Positions 7,507-16,837 are shown, numbered from the stretch's first letter. The stretch is 64,000 nucleotides of DNA from UBA1479 sp040216635 (GCA_040216635.1 JAVJOU010000003.1:62001-126000); one strand, 5' to 3'. Notes: generated by a model from the sequence alone, not told the origin. A program made the numbers and translations.

Positions 7507-10167
7507 ATGACACAATGGGTCTACAGCTTCGGAAACGGCACCGCCGACGGCGATGCCGGGATGAAGGAACTCTTGGGCGGCAAGGGTGCCAACTTGGCCG
7601 AAATGGCGGGTTTGGGGCTTCCCGTGCCGCCGGGTTTCACCATCACGACCGAGGTCTGCACCTATTACTACGATCATGAAAAAACCTATCCGGACGATCT
7701 GAAGGACGCCGTCGCGGAAGCCCTGGCCAAGGTCGAAGGACCGCTAGGCCGCAAGTTCGGCTCGACCGACAAGCCGCTTCTGGTTTCCGTGCGTTCCGGT
7801 GCACGGGCTTCCATGCCGGGCATGATGGATACGATCCTGAACCTGGGGCTTAACGACGAAACGGTCGAAGCCCTGGCCAAGGAAAGCGGCGACGCGCGTT
7901 TCGCCTATGACAGCTATCGCCGCTTTATCCAGATGTATTCGGACGTGGTCCTGGGGGTCGAGCACCACAATTTCGAAGACGTCCTGGAAGAACATAAGGA
8001 CAAGCTCGGCAAGGACCTGGATACGGAGTTGACCGGCGACGACTGGAAAGCCGTGGTCAAGGACTTCAAGAAACTGGTTGCCGACGAACTGGGCGAAGAC
8101 TTCCCGCAGGACCCGCAGGCTCAGCTGTGGGGCGCCATCGGTGCCGTGTTCGGCAGCTGGATGAACAGCCGCGCCATCACCTACCGGCGCCTGAACGATA
8201 TTCCGGCGGCCTGGGGCACGGCCGTGAACGTGCAGGCCATGGTGTTCGGCAACATGGGCGAGGATTGCGCGACCGGCGTGTGTTTCACGCGCAATCCGTC
8301 CACCGGCGACGATCATTTCTACGGCGAATTCCTGATCAATGCCCAGGGCGAAGACGTGGTTGCCGGCATCCGCACGCCGCAGCCGTTGACCGAATTCGAG
8401 CGGGAAAATCAGGAATCCAATCTGCCGTCCATGGAAACGACCATGCCGCCCGTGTTCAAGGAACTGGTCGCCGTGCGCGACAAGCTGGAGCGCCATTACA
8501 AAGACATGCAGGACATGGAATTCACGATCGAACGTGACAAGCTGTGGATGCTGCAGACGCGCTCGGGCAAGCGCACCGCCGCCGCCGGACTGAAGATCGC
8601 CGTCGACATGGTTTCGGAAGGCCTGATCACCAAGGAAGAAGCCGTCGCCCGTATCGATCCGGCGCAGTTGGACCAGCTGCTTCATCCGACCCTGGATGCC
8701 AACGCGGAAAAAACCGTAATCGGCCGCGGCCTGCCGGCATCGCCGGGGGCGGCCACGGGCAAGATCGTGTTTTCGGCCGAAGATGCCGAAGCCTGGGTCG
8801 AAAAAGGCGAGAACGTCATCCTGTGCCGCACGGAAACCTCGCCCGAGGACATCACCGGCATGCATGTATCCGAAGGCATCCTGACGACCCGGGGCGGCAT
8901 GACCAGCCACGCCGCGGTGGTCGCCCGCGGCATGGGCACGCCCTGTGTGTCCGGTGCGGGCGAGTTGCGCGTCGACTACAAGACCAAGACGCTGCATGCC
9001 TTGGGCCAGTCGCTCGACGAAGGCACGGTCATCACGCTGGACGGTTCGACCGGTGAAATTATGCTGGGCGAGGTCGCCATGATCCAGCCGGAACTGACCG
9101 GCGATTTCGGCGCGTTGATGGCCTGGGTTGACGAGGTCAAGGTGATCGGCGTGCGCGCCAACGCGGAAACGCCCCTGGACGCCCTGACGGCCAAGAAGTT
9201 CGGGGCAGAGGGCATCGGCCTGTCGCGCACGGAGCATATGTTCTTCGATCCGCACCGCATCATCCACATGCGCCAGATGATTCTGGCCCGCGACGAAGGC
9301 GAGCGGCGCAAGGCGCTGGACGCCCTGCTGCCGCATCAGCGCCAGGATTTTCTGGAGCTGTTCCACATCATGGACGGCCTGCCCATCACCATCCGCCTGC
9401 TGGACCCGCCCCTGAACGAGTTCCTGCCCCATACGGACGAGGAATTGGCGGAGGTCGCCAAGGCCGCCGGTGTCACCACCGAGGACGTGCGCGTGCGCCG
9501 GGCGGAATTGGACGAAAGCAATCCCATGCTGGGCCATCGCGGCTGCCGTCTGGCCATTGCCTATCCGGAAATCTGCGAAATGCAGGCGCGGGCGATCTTC
9601 GAAGCCCAGACCGAGATCATGAAGGAAGGCAAGAAGGCGTTCCCCGAGGTCATGGTGCCGCTTATCTCGATCAAGAAAGAGTTCGAGATGCAGAAGGAAA
9701 TCATCGACCGCATCGCCAAGGAAGTGATGAAAGAGCAGGACATCGAGCTGGAATACGCCGTCGGCACCATGATCGAGTTGCCGCGTGCCTGCCTGATCGC
9801 CGATCAGATCGCCGAACAGGCGGAATTCTTCTCGTTCGGCACCAACGACCTGACGCAGACGGCTTACGGCTTCTCGCGCGACGATGCGGGCACGTTTCTG
9901 GACATCTATCAGCGCCAGGGCGTGCTGGAGCAGGACCCCTTCGTGTCCATCGATCAGGAAGGCGTGGGCGAGCTGGTCGAGATCGGGGTCGAGCGCGGCC
10001 GCAAGACGCGGCCGGACATCAAGCTCGGCATCTGCGGAGAGCACGGCGGCGACCCGGCTTCGGTCGCGTTCTGCCACCGGGTTGGACTGACTTATGTATC
10101 CTGTTCGCCCTACCGTGTGCCGATCGCGCGCCTTGCGGCGGCCCAGGCGGCGCTGGCGGATAAGTAA
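7507..10167 (+). CDS. ppdK: Pyruvate, phosphate dikinase
   Basis: Interconverts pyruvate, ATP and phosphate with PEP, AMP and pyrophosphate; in bacteria it serves gluconeogenesis or pyrophosphate-linked glycolysis. All 886 residues of the usual three domains are present. There is an N-terminal nucleotide-binding part with GGKGANLAEMAGLGLPVPPG near residue 22. The central phosphohistidine domain has GGMTSHAAVVARGMG, catalytic His near residue 467. The C-terminal PEP-binding barrel ends with GICGEHGGDPASV, carrying the catalytic cysteine. It follows glyS closely with the same orientation. The minus-strand reading frame across most of it is a shadow caused by codon bias. Confidence 0.97.
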   Translation: MTQWVYSFGNGTADGDAGMKELLGGKGANLAEMAGLGLPVPPGFTITTEVCTYYYDHEKTYPDDLKDAVAEALAKVEGPLGRKFGSTDKPLLVSVRSGARASMPGMMDTILNLGLNDETVEALAKESGDARFAYDSYRRFIQMYSDVVLGVEHHNFEDVLEEHKDKLGKDLDTELTGDDWKAVVKDFKKLVADELGEDFPQDPQAQLWGAIGAVFGSWMNSRAITYRRLNDIPAAWGTAVNVQAMVFGNMGEDCATGVCFTRNPSTGDDHFYGEFLINAQGEDVVAGIRTPQPLTEFERENQESNLPSMETTMPPVFKELVAVRDKLERHYKDMQDMEFTIERDKLWMLQTRSGKRTAAAGLKIAVDMVSEGLITKEEAVARIDPAQLDQLLHPTLDANAEKTVIGRGLPASPGAATGKIVFSAEDAEAWVEKGENVILCRTETSPEDITGMHVSEGILTTRGGMTSHAAVVARGMGTPCVSGAGELRVDYKTKTLHALGQSLDEGTVITLDGSTGEIMLGEVAMIQPELTGDFGALMAWVDEVKVIGVRANAETPLDALTAKKFGAEGIGLSRTEHMFFDPHRIIHMRQMILARDEGERRKALDALLPHQRQDFLELFHIMDGLPITIRLLDPPLNEFLPHTDEELAEVAKAAGVTTEDVRVRRAELDESNPMLGHRGCRLAIAYPEICEMQARAIFEAQTEIMKEGKKAFPEVMVPLISIKKEFEMQKEIIDRIAKEVMKEQDIELEYAVGTMIELPRACLIADQIAEQAEFFSFGTNDLTQTAYGFSRDDAGTFLDIYQRQGVLEQDPFVSIDQEGVGELVEIGVERGRKTRPDIKLGICGEHGGDPASVAFCHRVGLTYVSCSPYRVPIARLAAAQAALADK

Positions 10168-10198
10168 GCCTTTATCAGTCCGGTGTCTTCCACTTGAC

Positions 10199-11239
10199 CT
10201 ATCTGCCGACTACTCCCTGAGCGCTCAAGGCCGCCTTCAGGCGGTCTGCGACGACGGCATGGCCCTTGGCGTTGAAATGCCAGTCAAGATCGAAAATCAT
10301 GCTCTTGTCGAAACCGTCTGCAAGCTGGACCGGGATAACGCGTGCCGCGAGATCAGGGTCTAGGGTCTTGAGCCTTGAATGTGCGCCTTCGGCGAAACCC
10401 TTTCGATTCATGTTCCCGCCGCCCATTTCAAACAGGAATATCGGGATTCCCGGTACATGCCCTGCCAGTTCACGGAAGGGTGGAAGGAAGGCGTCTAATT
10501 CCTTTTCCATCGACAGCGAAGTCGTTGGCAGATTTTTGAAGCGACGAACGTTGTCTTTGATGAAGTAGTAGGTGAACCGAAAAGGGATGTAGCGGCGCCG
10601 CTTTTCGTTCGATTGGCGCCATTCTTCATATTCATTTTCTGAGCGGATGGTGATCTTTCCATCAGCGGCGAAAGTCGCGTTCTCCGTATAGTCATTGGCA
10701 TTGTATTGGAGAATGACAGCTTTCAGGGCGCTGCGGTCCAAGCGCTCAAGCATGATCGATTCCCGGGCTGTGCCGAATGACCCCATTGAGGCGTTAAGGA
10801 CAGTAAGACCTGTTTCTCGTTCAAGAGTCGATGCGAACGTCAACGGCTCATCGAGCGCCCAACCCATGGCTTCGGAGTCTCCCAGAACGATGATGTTCGG
10901 CCGTGACAGAGAGTTTTCGTCGTCGCGTAGGCCTGCACTGTTGACGCGCAGCTTCACCGCGAACTCCCTGTTCTTGAAAAGGCATTCCCCCGGTTTCAGG
11001 GTGTAGAATGTGCCTGAATCGTATCGCCCGCAATCCGGCGATAAAGTCGGCGAGTACATATCGCGACGGATGTAGAAACGGCGAAAGGCTTCATGTAAGG
11101 CAACCGGAAAATTGTTCAGCATTCCGGGGGCCTTGAGACCTGCGATTACGAATAACTCGATCAAGGTAAAGGCGAACAGAACCATCAGCCCGTAGGCGAC
11201 GATGCGTACACCAAGACGCGCCGATTTCGGAGAATTCAT
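10199..11239 (-). CDS. SGNH-hydrolase-type protein, membrane anchored
   Basis: A 346-residue protein with an N-terminal signal anchor (about residues 12-34) and an SGNH/GDSL domain: the nucleophile block IIVLGDSEAMGW (Ser about 122), an oxyanion Asn in QYNANDYTEN, and the catalytic Asp-x-x-His pair in DLDWHFN (about 318-321). It is likely an exported esterase or O-acyltransferase acting on a surface glycan, since the neighbours are a GT2 glycosyltransferase on the same strand and an O-carbamoylation gene set. The gene is visibly richer in A/T than the ppdK side, which hints at a transferred glycan island. Substrate unknown. Confidence 0.7.
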   Translation of the reverse strand: MNSPKSARLGVRIVAYGLMVLFAFTLIELFVIAGLKAPGMLNNFPVALHEAFRRFYIRRDMYSPTLSPDCGRYDSGTFYTLKPGECLFKNREFAVKLRVNSAGLRDDENSLSRPNIIVLGDSEAMGWALDEPLTFASTLERETGLTVLNASMGSFGTARESIMLERLDRSALKAVILQYNANDYTENATFAADGKITIRSENEYEEWRQSNEKRRRYIPFRFTYYFIKDNVRRFKNLPTTSLSMEKELDAFLPPFRELAGHVPGIPIFLFEMGGGNMNRKGFAEGAHSRLKTLDPDLAARVIPVQLADGFDKSMIFDLDWHFNAKGHAVVADRLKAALSAQGVVGR

Positions 11240-11293
11240 GTTTTCGATTTCAATGAAATTACGCCTTTTCTGCTAGGCTTAAGTGGATGGAAC

Positions 11294-12295
11294 TTATCCG
11301 AGGCCGGAAACCCGGGCAATATCGGTAGCACGGGCTGCATTGGTCAGCCGGACCGATGCATGGCGACGGATGATCTCTGCCATGCCTGCGATGAGCATTC
11401 CTTCATCAATCATCGGGCAAGATACGTTTTTGACGCCATATCGTATGCGCGAGAACCATAACCATGCGAGCGCCAGGAGTAACGGGCTGCGATGTCCCGA
11501 TGCGTGAAGCCATTTCCATAGATCCGTGGCGCAGTTCTTAAGAGCGACACTGCCAAGGACAGGGGGAAGGTCAGGGTTGTCTCTGAGAAAGTTGCTCATA
11601 GCAATCATTCGATCATGCACGGTCTGGATCGGTAGGGTCGGGTTTCCGTCTGATGAATTCTCCATGATCCGGCCTTCAACGTGGCGAGGCGCGAATGACA
11701 GAACAGGGTCGATAAGAATGACCGGGGCCGCGTGGGCCATGCGAAGGAACAGAGAATGCTCTTGCACGAAAACCCGATCGTCGCATCCTCCGGCACGTCT
11801 GACGACATCGGTGCGGAGTAGGACGCCACTGCTGCCGCAATGAGAAAACTTAACGACATGGTGCAGATCAATGGTGCGCTGTGAAATTGTCTTTGGTTCA
11901 GGTGCGATATTCGCTCCTGCGTCGCTGTCGTACCAAGTGCCATCGCCATGAATCAGGCCACAGTTCAGTTTTTCCGCCTGTTCAAGAAGCAACCGTGTTG
12001 CGTAGGGGGCAAGAATATCGTCGCCATCCAGTATCATGATGTAGGGGTGACGGGCAGCGGCAAACCCCTTGTTAAGCGCGATTGCGGGACCTTGATTGTC
12101 CTGATGCAGGATTTGGACATTTTGCCAATCAGCAGTGTGCTCCGCGATGGCCGCAGCCGAGTGGTCGGTTGAACCGTCGTCAACAAAGATGAATTCGCGA
12201 GGGAAGTCGCCGACCTGATTGCGGAGGGAGGCCAGCATTGGCGCCAAATAAGGGCGTTTATTGAACACGGTGACGACAAATGAGACGCTCGTCAT
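11294..12295 (-). CDS. Family 2 glycosyltransferase
   Basis: A GT-A fold glycosyltransferase of 333 residues. Clear motifs: N-terminal SVSFVVTVFNKRPYLAPML, nucleotide-binding VDDGSTD (about residue 38), the DxD-like ILDGDDILAPY (about 90), and a downstream segment consistent with acceptor binding. Start at 12295 chosen for the GGAG eight bases before the ATG; an upstream in-frame ATG at 12340 would add 15 residues with no coding look. It likely adds a sugar to a cell-surface polysaccharide. It is read toward the SGNH gene and divergently from the SxtJ-carbamoyltransferase set, so the 130-base gap between should contain promoters for both directions. Confidence 0.8.
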   Translation of the reverse strand: MTSVSFVVTVFNKRPYLAPMLASLRNQVGDFPREFIFVDDGSTDHSAAAIAEHTADWQNVQILHQDNQGPAIALNKGFAAARHPYIMILDGDDILAPYATRLLLEQAEKLNCGLIHGDGTWYDSDAGANIAPEPKTISQRTIDLHHVVKFSHCGSSGVLLRTDVVRRAGGCDDRVFVQEHSLFLRMAHAAPVILIDPVLSFAPRHVEGRIMENSSDGNPTLPIQTVHDRMIAMSNFLRDNPDLPPVLGSVALKNCATDLWKWLHASGHRSPLLLALAWLWFSRIRYGVKNVSCPMIDEGMLIAGMAEIIRRHASVRLTNAARATDIARVSGLG

Positions 12296-12427
12296 TATGG
12301 ACACTCCGAACTTCAGGAGGGGGGCGTCGCCCTCGGGCATAAGGTGGATGGGCGAACTTACGCATTTTGAGGACAGGGGGAAACCGTTCGCAGGAGGTTG
12401 AGAAAGTAAGGGCAGTAATAGATTTCC

Positions 12428-12916
12428 ATGAAGGGCAAACCTGTTATAAGAACGCCCGCGGAAATGGCCAGGGTTACGCTCGGGAAATCAATCGAAATGC
12501 ATGAGCCTTTGGGGCACGATGAAGACGTTAAAGTTGGGTCCGAACGATCTTTCGGTATCGTCTTTGCCGTCGTCTTCGCCGTAATCGCCGGCTATATCCA
12601 CTTTGTCAAAGAATCTGATGGGGCGATGTATTTGTTCGCCGTCTCAGGGGCGTTTCTCGTCGCTGCCTTCGCGTTTGCGCAAATACTGCGACCGCTGAAC
12701 ATCATATGGTTTAAGTTCGGCATGGCACTTGGGCGGGTGACCGGGCCAATTATCATGGGCATCTTGTTTTTCGGCACGATTACGCCGATGGCGCTGATCA
12801 TGCGCCTTGCTGGGCGGGACTATTTGCGCCTGAAAATCAATCCAGGGAACCAGAGTTATTGGATCCCGCGGGATCCGCCGGGGCCGTCTGGCGACAGTCT
12901 GACCAAACAATTTTGA
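12428..12916 (+). CDS. SxtJ-family membrane protein
   Basis: A 162-residue membrane protein with about three hydrophobic helices (residues 42-60, 67-88, 103-124) and a soluble tail ending PPGPSGDSLTKQF. The core FGIVFAVVFAVIAGY, ILRPLNIIWFKFGMALG and ITPMALIMRLAGRD segments match SxtJ, a family found beside O-carbamoyltransferases such as SxtI in saxitoxin and many polysaccharide clusters. Its exact role is not known. The order SxtJ, DUF5989, carbamoyltransferase seen here is a recurrent trio. RBS before the ATG at 12428 is weak. Confidence 0.8.
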   Translation: MKGKPVIRTPAEMARVTLGKSIEMHEPLGHDEDVKVGSERSFGIVFAVVFAVIAGYIHFVKESDGAMYLFAVSGAFLVAAFAFAQILRPLNIIWFKFGMALGRVTGPIIMGILFFGTITPMALIMRLAGRDYLRLKINPGNQSYWIPRDPPGPSGDSLTKQF

Positions 12917-12933
12917 ATGGAAGGGGCGGCGAA

Positions 12934-13083
12934 GTGGCGTTTCTCTTGGAGCTATGGGAATTTATCAAGGTTCGGAAGAAGTTCTGGCTGATTCCGATCC
13001 TGGCCGTGTTGCTGGTTCTCGGCGGTCTGGTTGTCTTGGGTCAGGGGTCTGCCGTGGCGCCTTTCATCTACACGATCTTCTAA
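12934..13083 (+). CDS. DUF5989 small membrane protein
   Basis: A 49-residue protein with one transmembrane helix (about residues 16-36), beginning VAFLLELWEFIKVRKKFWL and ending APFIYTIF. This is the typical look of the DUF5989 peptides encoded between SxtJ and carbamoyltransferase genes. The GTG at 12934 is chosen as start: it follows a purine-rich AAGGGGCGGCGAA, and longer versions would be read through the end of the SxtJ gene. Ten bases separate it from the carbamoyltransferase start, so the trio is one operon. Probably a membrane partner of that enzyme; not shown experimentally here. Confidence 0.75.
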   Translation: MAFLLELWEFIKVRKKFWLIPILAVLLVLGGLVVLGQGSAVAPFIYTIF

Positions 13084-13093
13084 GGGAACGAGG

Positions 13094-14935
13094 ATGCGTC
13101 TTCTCGGCATATCGGCGTTCTATCATGACAGCGCCGCCGCACTGGTCGAAGACGGCATTGTCGTGGCAGCCGCGCAGGAAGAACGCTTCACGCGCAAAAA
13201 GCATGATTCGGGTTTCCCCATGCATGCTATCGAGTATTGCCTCGACGCGGGTGGGATTACCTTGGGCGACGTTGAATATGTCACGTTCTACGACAAGCCG
13301 TTTCTGAAGTTTGAACGTTTGCTGGAAACCTATCTGGCGTTCGCGCCGCGAGGTTTCCGTTCGTTCGCCATGGCGATGCCCCTTTGGATCAAGGAAAAGC
13401 TTTTTCAAAAGGATTTTCTGCGGAAGAAGTTCCTTGCCTATGACGAGACCTTCGACTGGAAGAACAAGCTTCTCTTTTCCGAACATCACTTAAGCCACGC
13501 CGCATCAGCCTATTATCCTTCACCGTTCGACGAAGCTATTGTCTTGACGATGGATGGGGTCGGTGAATGGGCGACGACTTCAGTCGCGATCGGACGCGGC
13601 AGCAGCCTGGAAGTTATCAAGGAAATTCACTTCCCCCACTCATTGGGGCTGCTTTATTCGGCATTTACCTATTACCTCGGGTTCAAGGTGAACTCGGGCG
13701 AATACAAAGTTATGGGCCTAGCCCCCTATGGCAAACCCAGGTTCGCCGAGGTTATCAAAGAAAAGCTTATCGACATAAAGGACGATGGATCGTTTCATCT
13801 CGATCAGTCCTATTTCAATTATTGCACCGGCCTGACGATGACCAACGACCGTTTCGCTGCCTTGTTCGGTGAACCGGTTCGCGGACCGGAAAGTCATTTG
13901 ACTCAATTCCATATGGATATCGCTGCATCGGTCCAGGCAGTGGTCGAAGAGAGCGTACTCAAACTGGCGCGTGCGTTGAGGGTGGAATACGGAATTCCTA
14001 ACCTGTGTCTCGCGGGTGGTGTCGCCTTGAACTGCGTGGCAAACGGTAAAATCTACCGCGACGGCGCTTTCGAAAATTTGTGGATCCAGCCCGCCGCCGG
14101 GGATGCGGGCGGCGCTTTAGGTGCGGCGTTGGCTGCTTACCACATTCACAAAGGCGGTCCGCGCACAGCAGGTCCCAAGGGGCAGGTCGACGCCATGCAG
14201 GGCGGTTATTTGGGACCTGAGTTCAGTCAGGCCGAGATCGAAACACGGCTGACCGCCGCCGGGGCAAAGTTCCTAAAACTGGATGAGGTCGCCGTCATCG
14301 ATACGACGGCCCAAGCGCTGGCCGAGAACAAGGCTGTTGGTTGGATGACAGGGCGCATGGAATTCGGGCCCCGAGCGCTCGGAGGGCGCTCTATTTTAGG
14401 GAATCCGATGTCTTCGGATATGCAGAAGACGCTAAATTTAAAAGTAAAATATCGGGAAAGCTTTCGCCCGTTCGCGCCGGCGGTCCTGCGTGAAGATGTC
14501 GCGGAATGGTTCGAGCACGACGGTGACAGCCCCTATATGTTGATGACGGCCGATGTCCGGCAAGAGCGGCGGCGTCCCATGTCCGAAGCGGAACGGGGAT
14601 TGTTCGGGATTGAAAAATTGAACGTCGTCCGTTCCGATATCCCGGCTGTTACTCATGTCGACTATTCCGCTCGTTTGCAAACCGTCCATCGTGAAACCAA
14701 CCCTAGGTTTCATGCGCTTATTTCTGCGTTCAAAGAAAAATCGGGATGTCCGGTTCTGGTCAACACCAGCTTCAATGTTCGCGGGGAGCCGATCGTTTGC
14801 TCACCGGAAGATGCTTTCCGGTGCTTCATGGGCACGGAGCTTGATTTGCTGGTTGTCGGCGATTGTGTGCTTCGAAAAGAAGACCAAGATCCGTCACTGA
14901 AGCTGGATTATTCAGAGAACTTCGAACTCGATTAA
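13094..14935 (+). CDS. NodU/CmcH-type O-carbamoyltransferase
   Basis: An O-carbamoyltransferase of 613 residues using carbamoyl phosphate and ATP. The N-terminal Kae1-like half begins MRLLGISAFYHDSAAALVED and includes HHLSHAASAYYPSPF (metal-binding histidines, about residue 133) and GGVALNCVANGK (about 306). The C-terminal YrdC-like half contains GRMEFGPRALGGRSIL and FNVRGEPIV. The ATG at 13094 follows GGGAACGAGG; a longer frame from 13031 overlaps the DUF5989 gene. Neighbours suggest that it carbamoylates a surface glycan sugar rather than an antibiotic. A strong terminator lies 200 bases downstream. Confidence 0.9.
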   Translation: MRLLGISAFYHDSAAALVEDGIVVAAAQEERFTRKKHDSGFPMHAIEYCLDAGGITLGDVEYVTFYDKPFLKFERLLETYLAFAPRGFRSFAMAMPLWIKEKLFQKDFLRKKFLAYDETFDWKNKLLFSEHHLSHAASAYYPSPFDEAIVLTMDGVGEWATTSVAIGRGSSLEVIKEIHFPHSLGLLYSAFTYYLGFKVNSGEYKVMGLAPYGKPRFAEVIKEKLIDIKDDGSFHLDQSYFNYCTGLTMTNDRFAALFGEPVRGPESHLTQFHMDIAASVQAVVEESVLKLARALRVEYGIPNLCLAGGVALNCVANGKIYRDGAFENLWIQPAAGDAGGALGAALAAYHIHKGGPRTAGPKGQVDAMQGGYLGPEFSQAEIETRLTAAGAKFLKLDEVAVIDTTAQALAENKAVGWMTGRMEFGPRALGGRSILGNPMSSDMQKTLNLKVKYRESFRPFAPAVLREDVAEWFEHDGDSPYMLMTADVRQERRRPMSEAERGLFGIEKLNVVRSDIPAVTHVDYSARLQTVHRETNPRFHALISAFKEKSGCPVLVNTSFNVRGEPIVCSPEDAFRCFMGTELDLLVVGDCVLRKEDQDPSLKLDYSENFELD

Positions 14936-14959
14936 CCGCGCGGACAACGCATATTAGTT

Positions 14960-15135
14960 TTTCCCCATGTTCCACAGGGGTGTGGATTTTATTGCCGTTG
15001 TCCGGCTGGGGAGGGGGGCGTAATCTTCATGTGGGTTCAGGGACGAAGGCAGTCCGCAAGGATCGCCTCTCCGGACCGGAACCCGGTCAGTTTTCCCAGG
15101 GGCCCCTTCGGGGGAATGAAGGATCACTGATCCGG
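14960..15135 (+). ncRNA. Possible structured non-coding RNA
   Basis: No convincing ORF lies between the carbamoyltransferase stop and the next gene, yet the sequence is full of complementary segments. GTCC...GGAC, GGAG...CTCC, GGCG...CGCC and ATCTT...AAGGAT stack into one long imperfect hairpin (about 14999-15090). It is followed by a CCCC-TTCG-GGGG stem near 15100 and GGATC...GATCC near 15123. A strong terminator hairpin follows directly. This could be an independent small RNA or just the 3' end of the carbamoyltransferase operon. I considered 6S RNA but cannot confirm it; the usual zapA neighbour is absent. Ends are approximate. Confidence 0.3.
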
Positions 15136-15176
15136 AACGGCCCTGCCGGGCAACCGGCGGGGCCGTTTCACGTTTG
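15136..15176 (+). terminator. Strong hairpin terminator
   Basis: AACGGCCC...GGGCCGTT with an inner GCCGG-GCAA-CCGGC stem, then a modest T-rich tail (TCACGTTT). It ends the carbamoyltransferase transcript or the possible small RNA and faces the convergent methyltransferase gene. Confidence 0.7.
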
Positions 15177-15210
15177 GGCTTGCGCTTACCCAGCGGCTGA
15201 CGGCATCTGC

Positions 15211-15861
15211 CTAGCGCCGGACGATAAAGGTGTAATCGGGTAGAGGGTCGTCATTGGTGACTTCGGCACGGGGCGACAGTTCCCTACGGCAGAAATCCAG
15301 GAATGCGTCCCCGTCGGCATAGTACAGGCCTTGATACCGATCATTGGCGTCGGCGCGCAGCAGGTTGAAGGCGAGGGTTTTTTCCGTCTTGGCCCAAAGT
15401 TCACGCAGGCTGTGTTTCACATAGTCCGCCCATTCATCCGCATCGGCCCCCATGTGCATGTTGTAGGTGCCGCAGGCGAAGACGTAGTCCGCCGGTTCCG
15501 TCACCGTCATTTGCTGGATGAAGCGGGCGCGGGGGTCGCGGATTTGCGCGCGGGCGGCGTCGATCATCTTGCGCGACATGTCATAGCCGACGTAGCTTCC
15601 GCCCCGCAAAACGGGTCGGTCTTTCAGGAAATCAAAAAACGCCCCATACCCACAGCCGAAGTCGGCGATGGACACGCCGCCGGCTTGTTCGTCGGCGGGA
15701 TCGAATACCTGATGCAGGGTTTCGAACCGGATAAGCTGATGATCTTCGCTTTTCCAGAACACGGCGCGGGCATCTGGGCCCAATTCGGCCAGGCGCCGTT
15801 CATAGCTGCGCGCCACGGGTTTAAGCAGGCGCGCGGCCTTGCGAAAGAAAAACAGGTTCAT
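15211..15861 (-). CDS. Class I SAM-dependent methyltransferase
   Basis: A 216-residue methyltransferase with the SAM motif I VSIADFGCGYGAFFDFL (about residue 64) and a motif II region GSYVGYDMSRKMIDAA. The substrate is not evident. The acceptor region contains a Tyr-rich DRYQGLYYADGDAFLD segment. It lies alone on the minus strand between the carbamoyltransferase terminator and ygfZ (83 bases apart, same strand), so it may be transcribed with ygfZ. Given the surrounding glycan genes a glycan or small-molecule methylation role is possible, but there is no direct evidence. Confidence 0.75.
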   Translation of the reverse strand: MNLFFFRKAARLLKPVARSYERRLAELGPDARAVFWKSEDHQLIRFETLHQVFDPADEQAGGVSIADFGCGYGAFFDFLKDRPVLRGGSYVGYDMSRKMIDAARAQIRDPRARFIQQMTVTEPADYVFACGTYNMHMGADADEWADYVKHSLRELWAKTEKTLAFNLLRADANDRYQGLYYADGDAFLDFCRRELSPRAEVTNDDPLPDYTFIVRR

Positions 15862-15943
15862 GGGCGGAGATTAGGCGCGCCGGCGGGCGGGAGCCAGCCC
15901 GTTCATGCCTGGGCCCGTTATTGCGTGTTGGAGCGGGGCAATG

Positions 15944-16837
15944 TCAGAATTGTGCCCAATCCGGTTTGTGCGGTGTGATCTTGGCGCCCGCGGCCTCGAA
16001 CGGGCTGCCGGCGTCCAGGTGTTCCAGGCGGATCAGGGCCAGGCCCCGGCCCGTGCCGTTGTCCGCTGTGGTGGAGGAGCGCACCTCGCCCACTTCCTTG
16101 CCGTCCAGCGTCACCGGCGTGCCCGGCTCCGGCAGGGCGCCTTCGATGTCCACCGGCATCAGGCGTTTCTTGATCAGGCCGCGGTATTTGGTACGGGCGG
16201 TCAGTTCCTGACCCATATAGCAACCCTTGTTCCAGTCGACGCCGTTCAACTCGTCAAATCCGCTTTCCAACAGGATCGATTTGTCGATCACCAAGTCGCG
16301 GCTGCCATCGGGCACGCCCAGACCGATCCGTAACAGGTCATAGGCTGCGCGGTCTCCGGCTTGAAGCCCCAGGTCAGTGAGGGTTGCTTCGGCGGTATCG
16401 GCGGGCAGGATGGCGCGGGCTCCCAGAGCGGGCAGGCGGGGATCGTTGAACAGAACGCCGCCTGCTGTCACGGACGCTCGGCTCGGCGTATCTCCCAGGC
16501 CCGTTTTTCCACCTGACAGGACCGCCACGCGCCAGTCATCGCTTTGGTCGGAAATATCGGCCTTGGCCCGCAATTTGTAGAGTTTCAGGCGCTTGGCCAG
16601 GTCGCTCAAGCGGTCGCGTTCCCCGTCCAGCAGTAGGGTGCCGTCCGCTACCTCGGCGATGAAAAAGTCATGCAGATACTTGCCCTGGGGCGTCAACAGG
16701 GCCGCATGAATGGCCTGCTCATCCGTTACCTTATTGATATCGTTGGAAATCAGGCCCTGCAGAAAGCTTCGGGCGTCTTCACCGGCTATCGCCAGGACGC
16801 CGCGGTCTTCTAGGATGACATAGGTGTTTTCGTTCAT
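15944..16837 (-). CDS. ygfZ: YgfZ/GcvT-like folate-binding protein for Fe-S cluster repair
   Basis: A 297-residue tetrahydrofolate-binding protein of the aminomethyltransferase fold. The diagnostic YgfZ signature KGCYMGQELTARTKYRG (about residues 204-220) is complete, including the reactive cysteine. The N-terminus has the expected FLQGLISNDINKV segment. YgfZ helps make or repair certain Fe-S enzymes such as MiaB. The start is the ATG at 16837. The gene is divergent from the heptosyltransferase-like gene and downstream of nothing else on its strand. C-terminal domain length is normal. Confidence 0.92.
   Translation of the reverse strand: MNENTYVILEDRGVLAIAGEDARSFLQGLISNDINKVTDEQAIHAALLTPQGKYLHDFFIAEVADGTLLLDGERDRLSDLAKRLKLYKLRAKADISDQSDDWRVAVLSGGKTGLGDTPSRASVTAGGVLFNDPRLPALGARAILPADTAEATLTDLGLQAGDRAAYDLLRIGLGVPDGSRDLVIDKSILLESGFDELNGVDWNKGCYMGQELTARTKYRGLIKKRLMPVDIEGALPEPGTPVTLDGKEVGEVRSSTTADNGTGRGLALIRLEHLDAGSPFEAAGAKITPHKPDWAQF

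Noticed and set aside
7744..10077. A 777-residue open frame on the minus strand opposite ppdK
   Set aside because: It is fully opposite a conserved enzyme gene with all motifs; GC-rich codon bias leaves the antisense frame open. No domain seen.
14960..15135. 6S RNA gene
   Set aside because: Some similarity in stem layout, but ends cannot be paired as in 6S RNA and the zapA neighbour is absent; kept only as an unnamed structured candidate.
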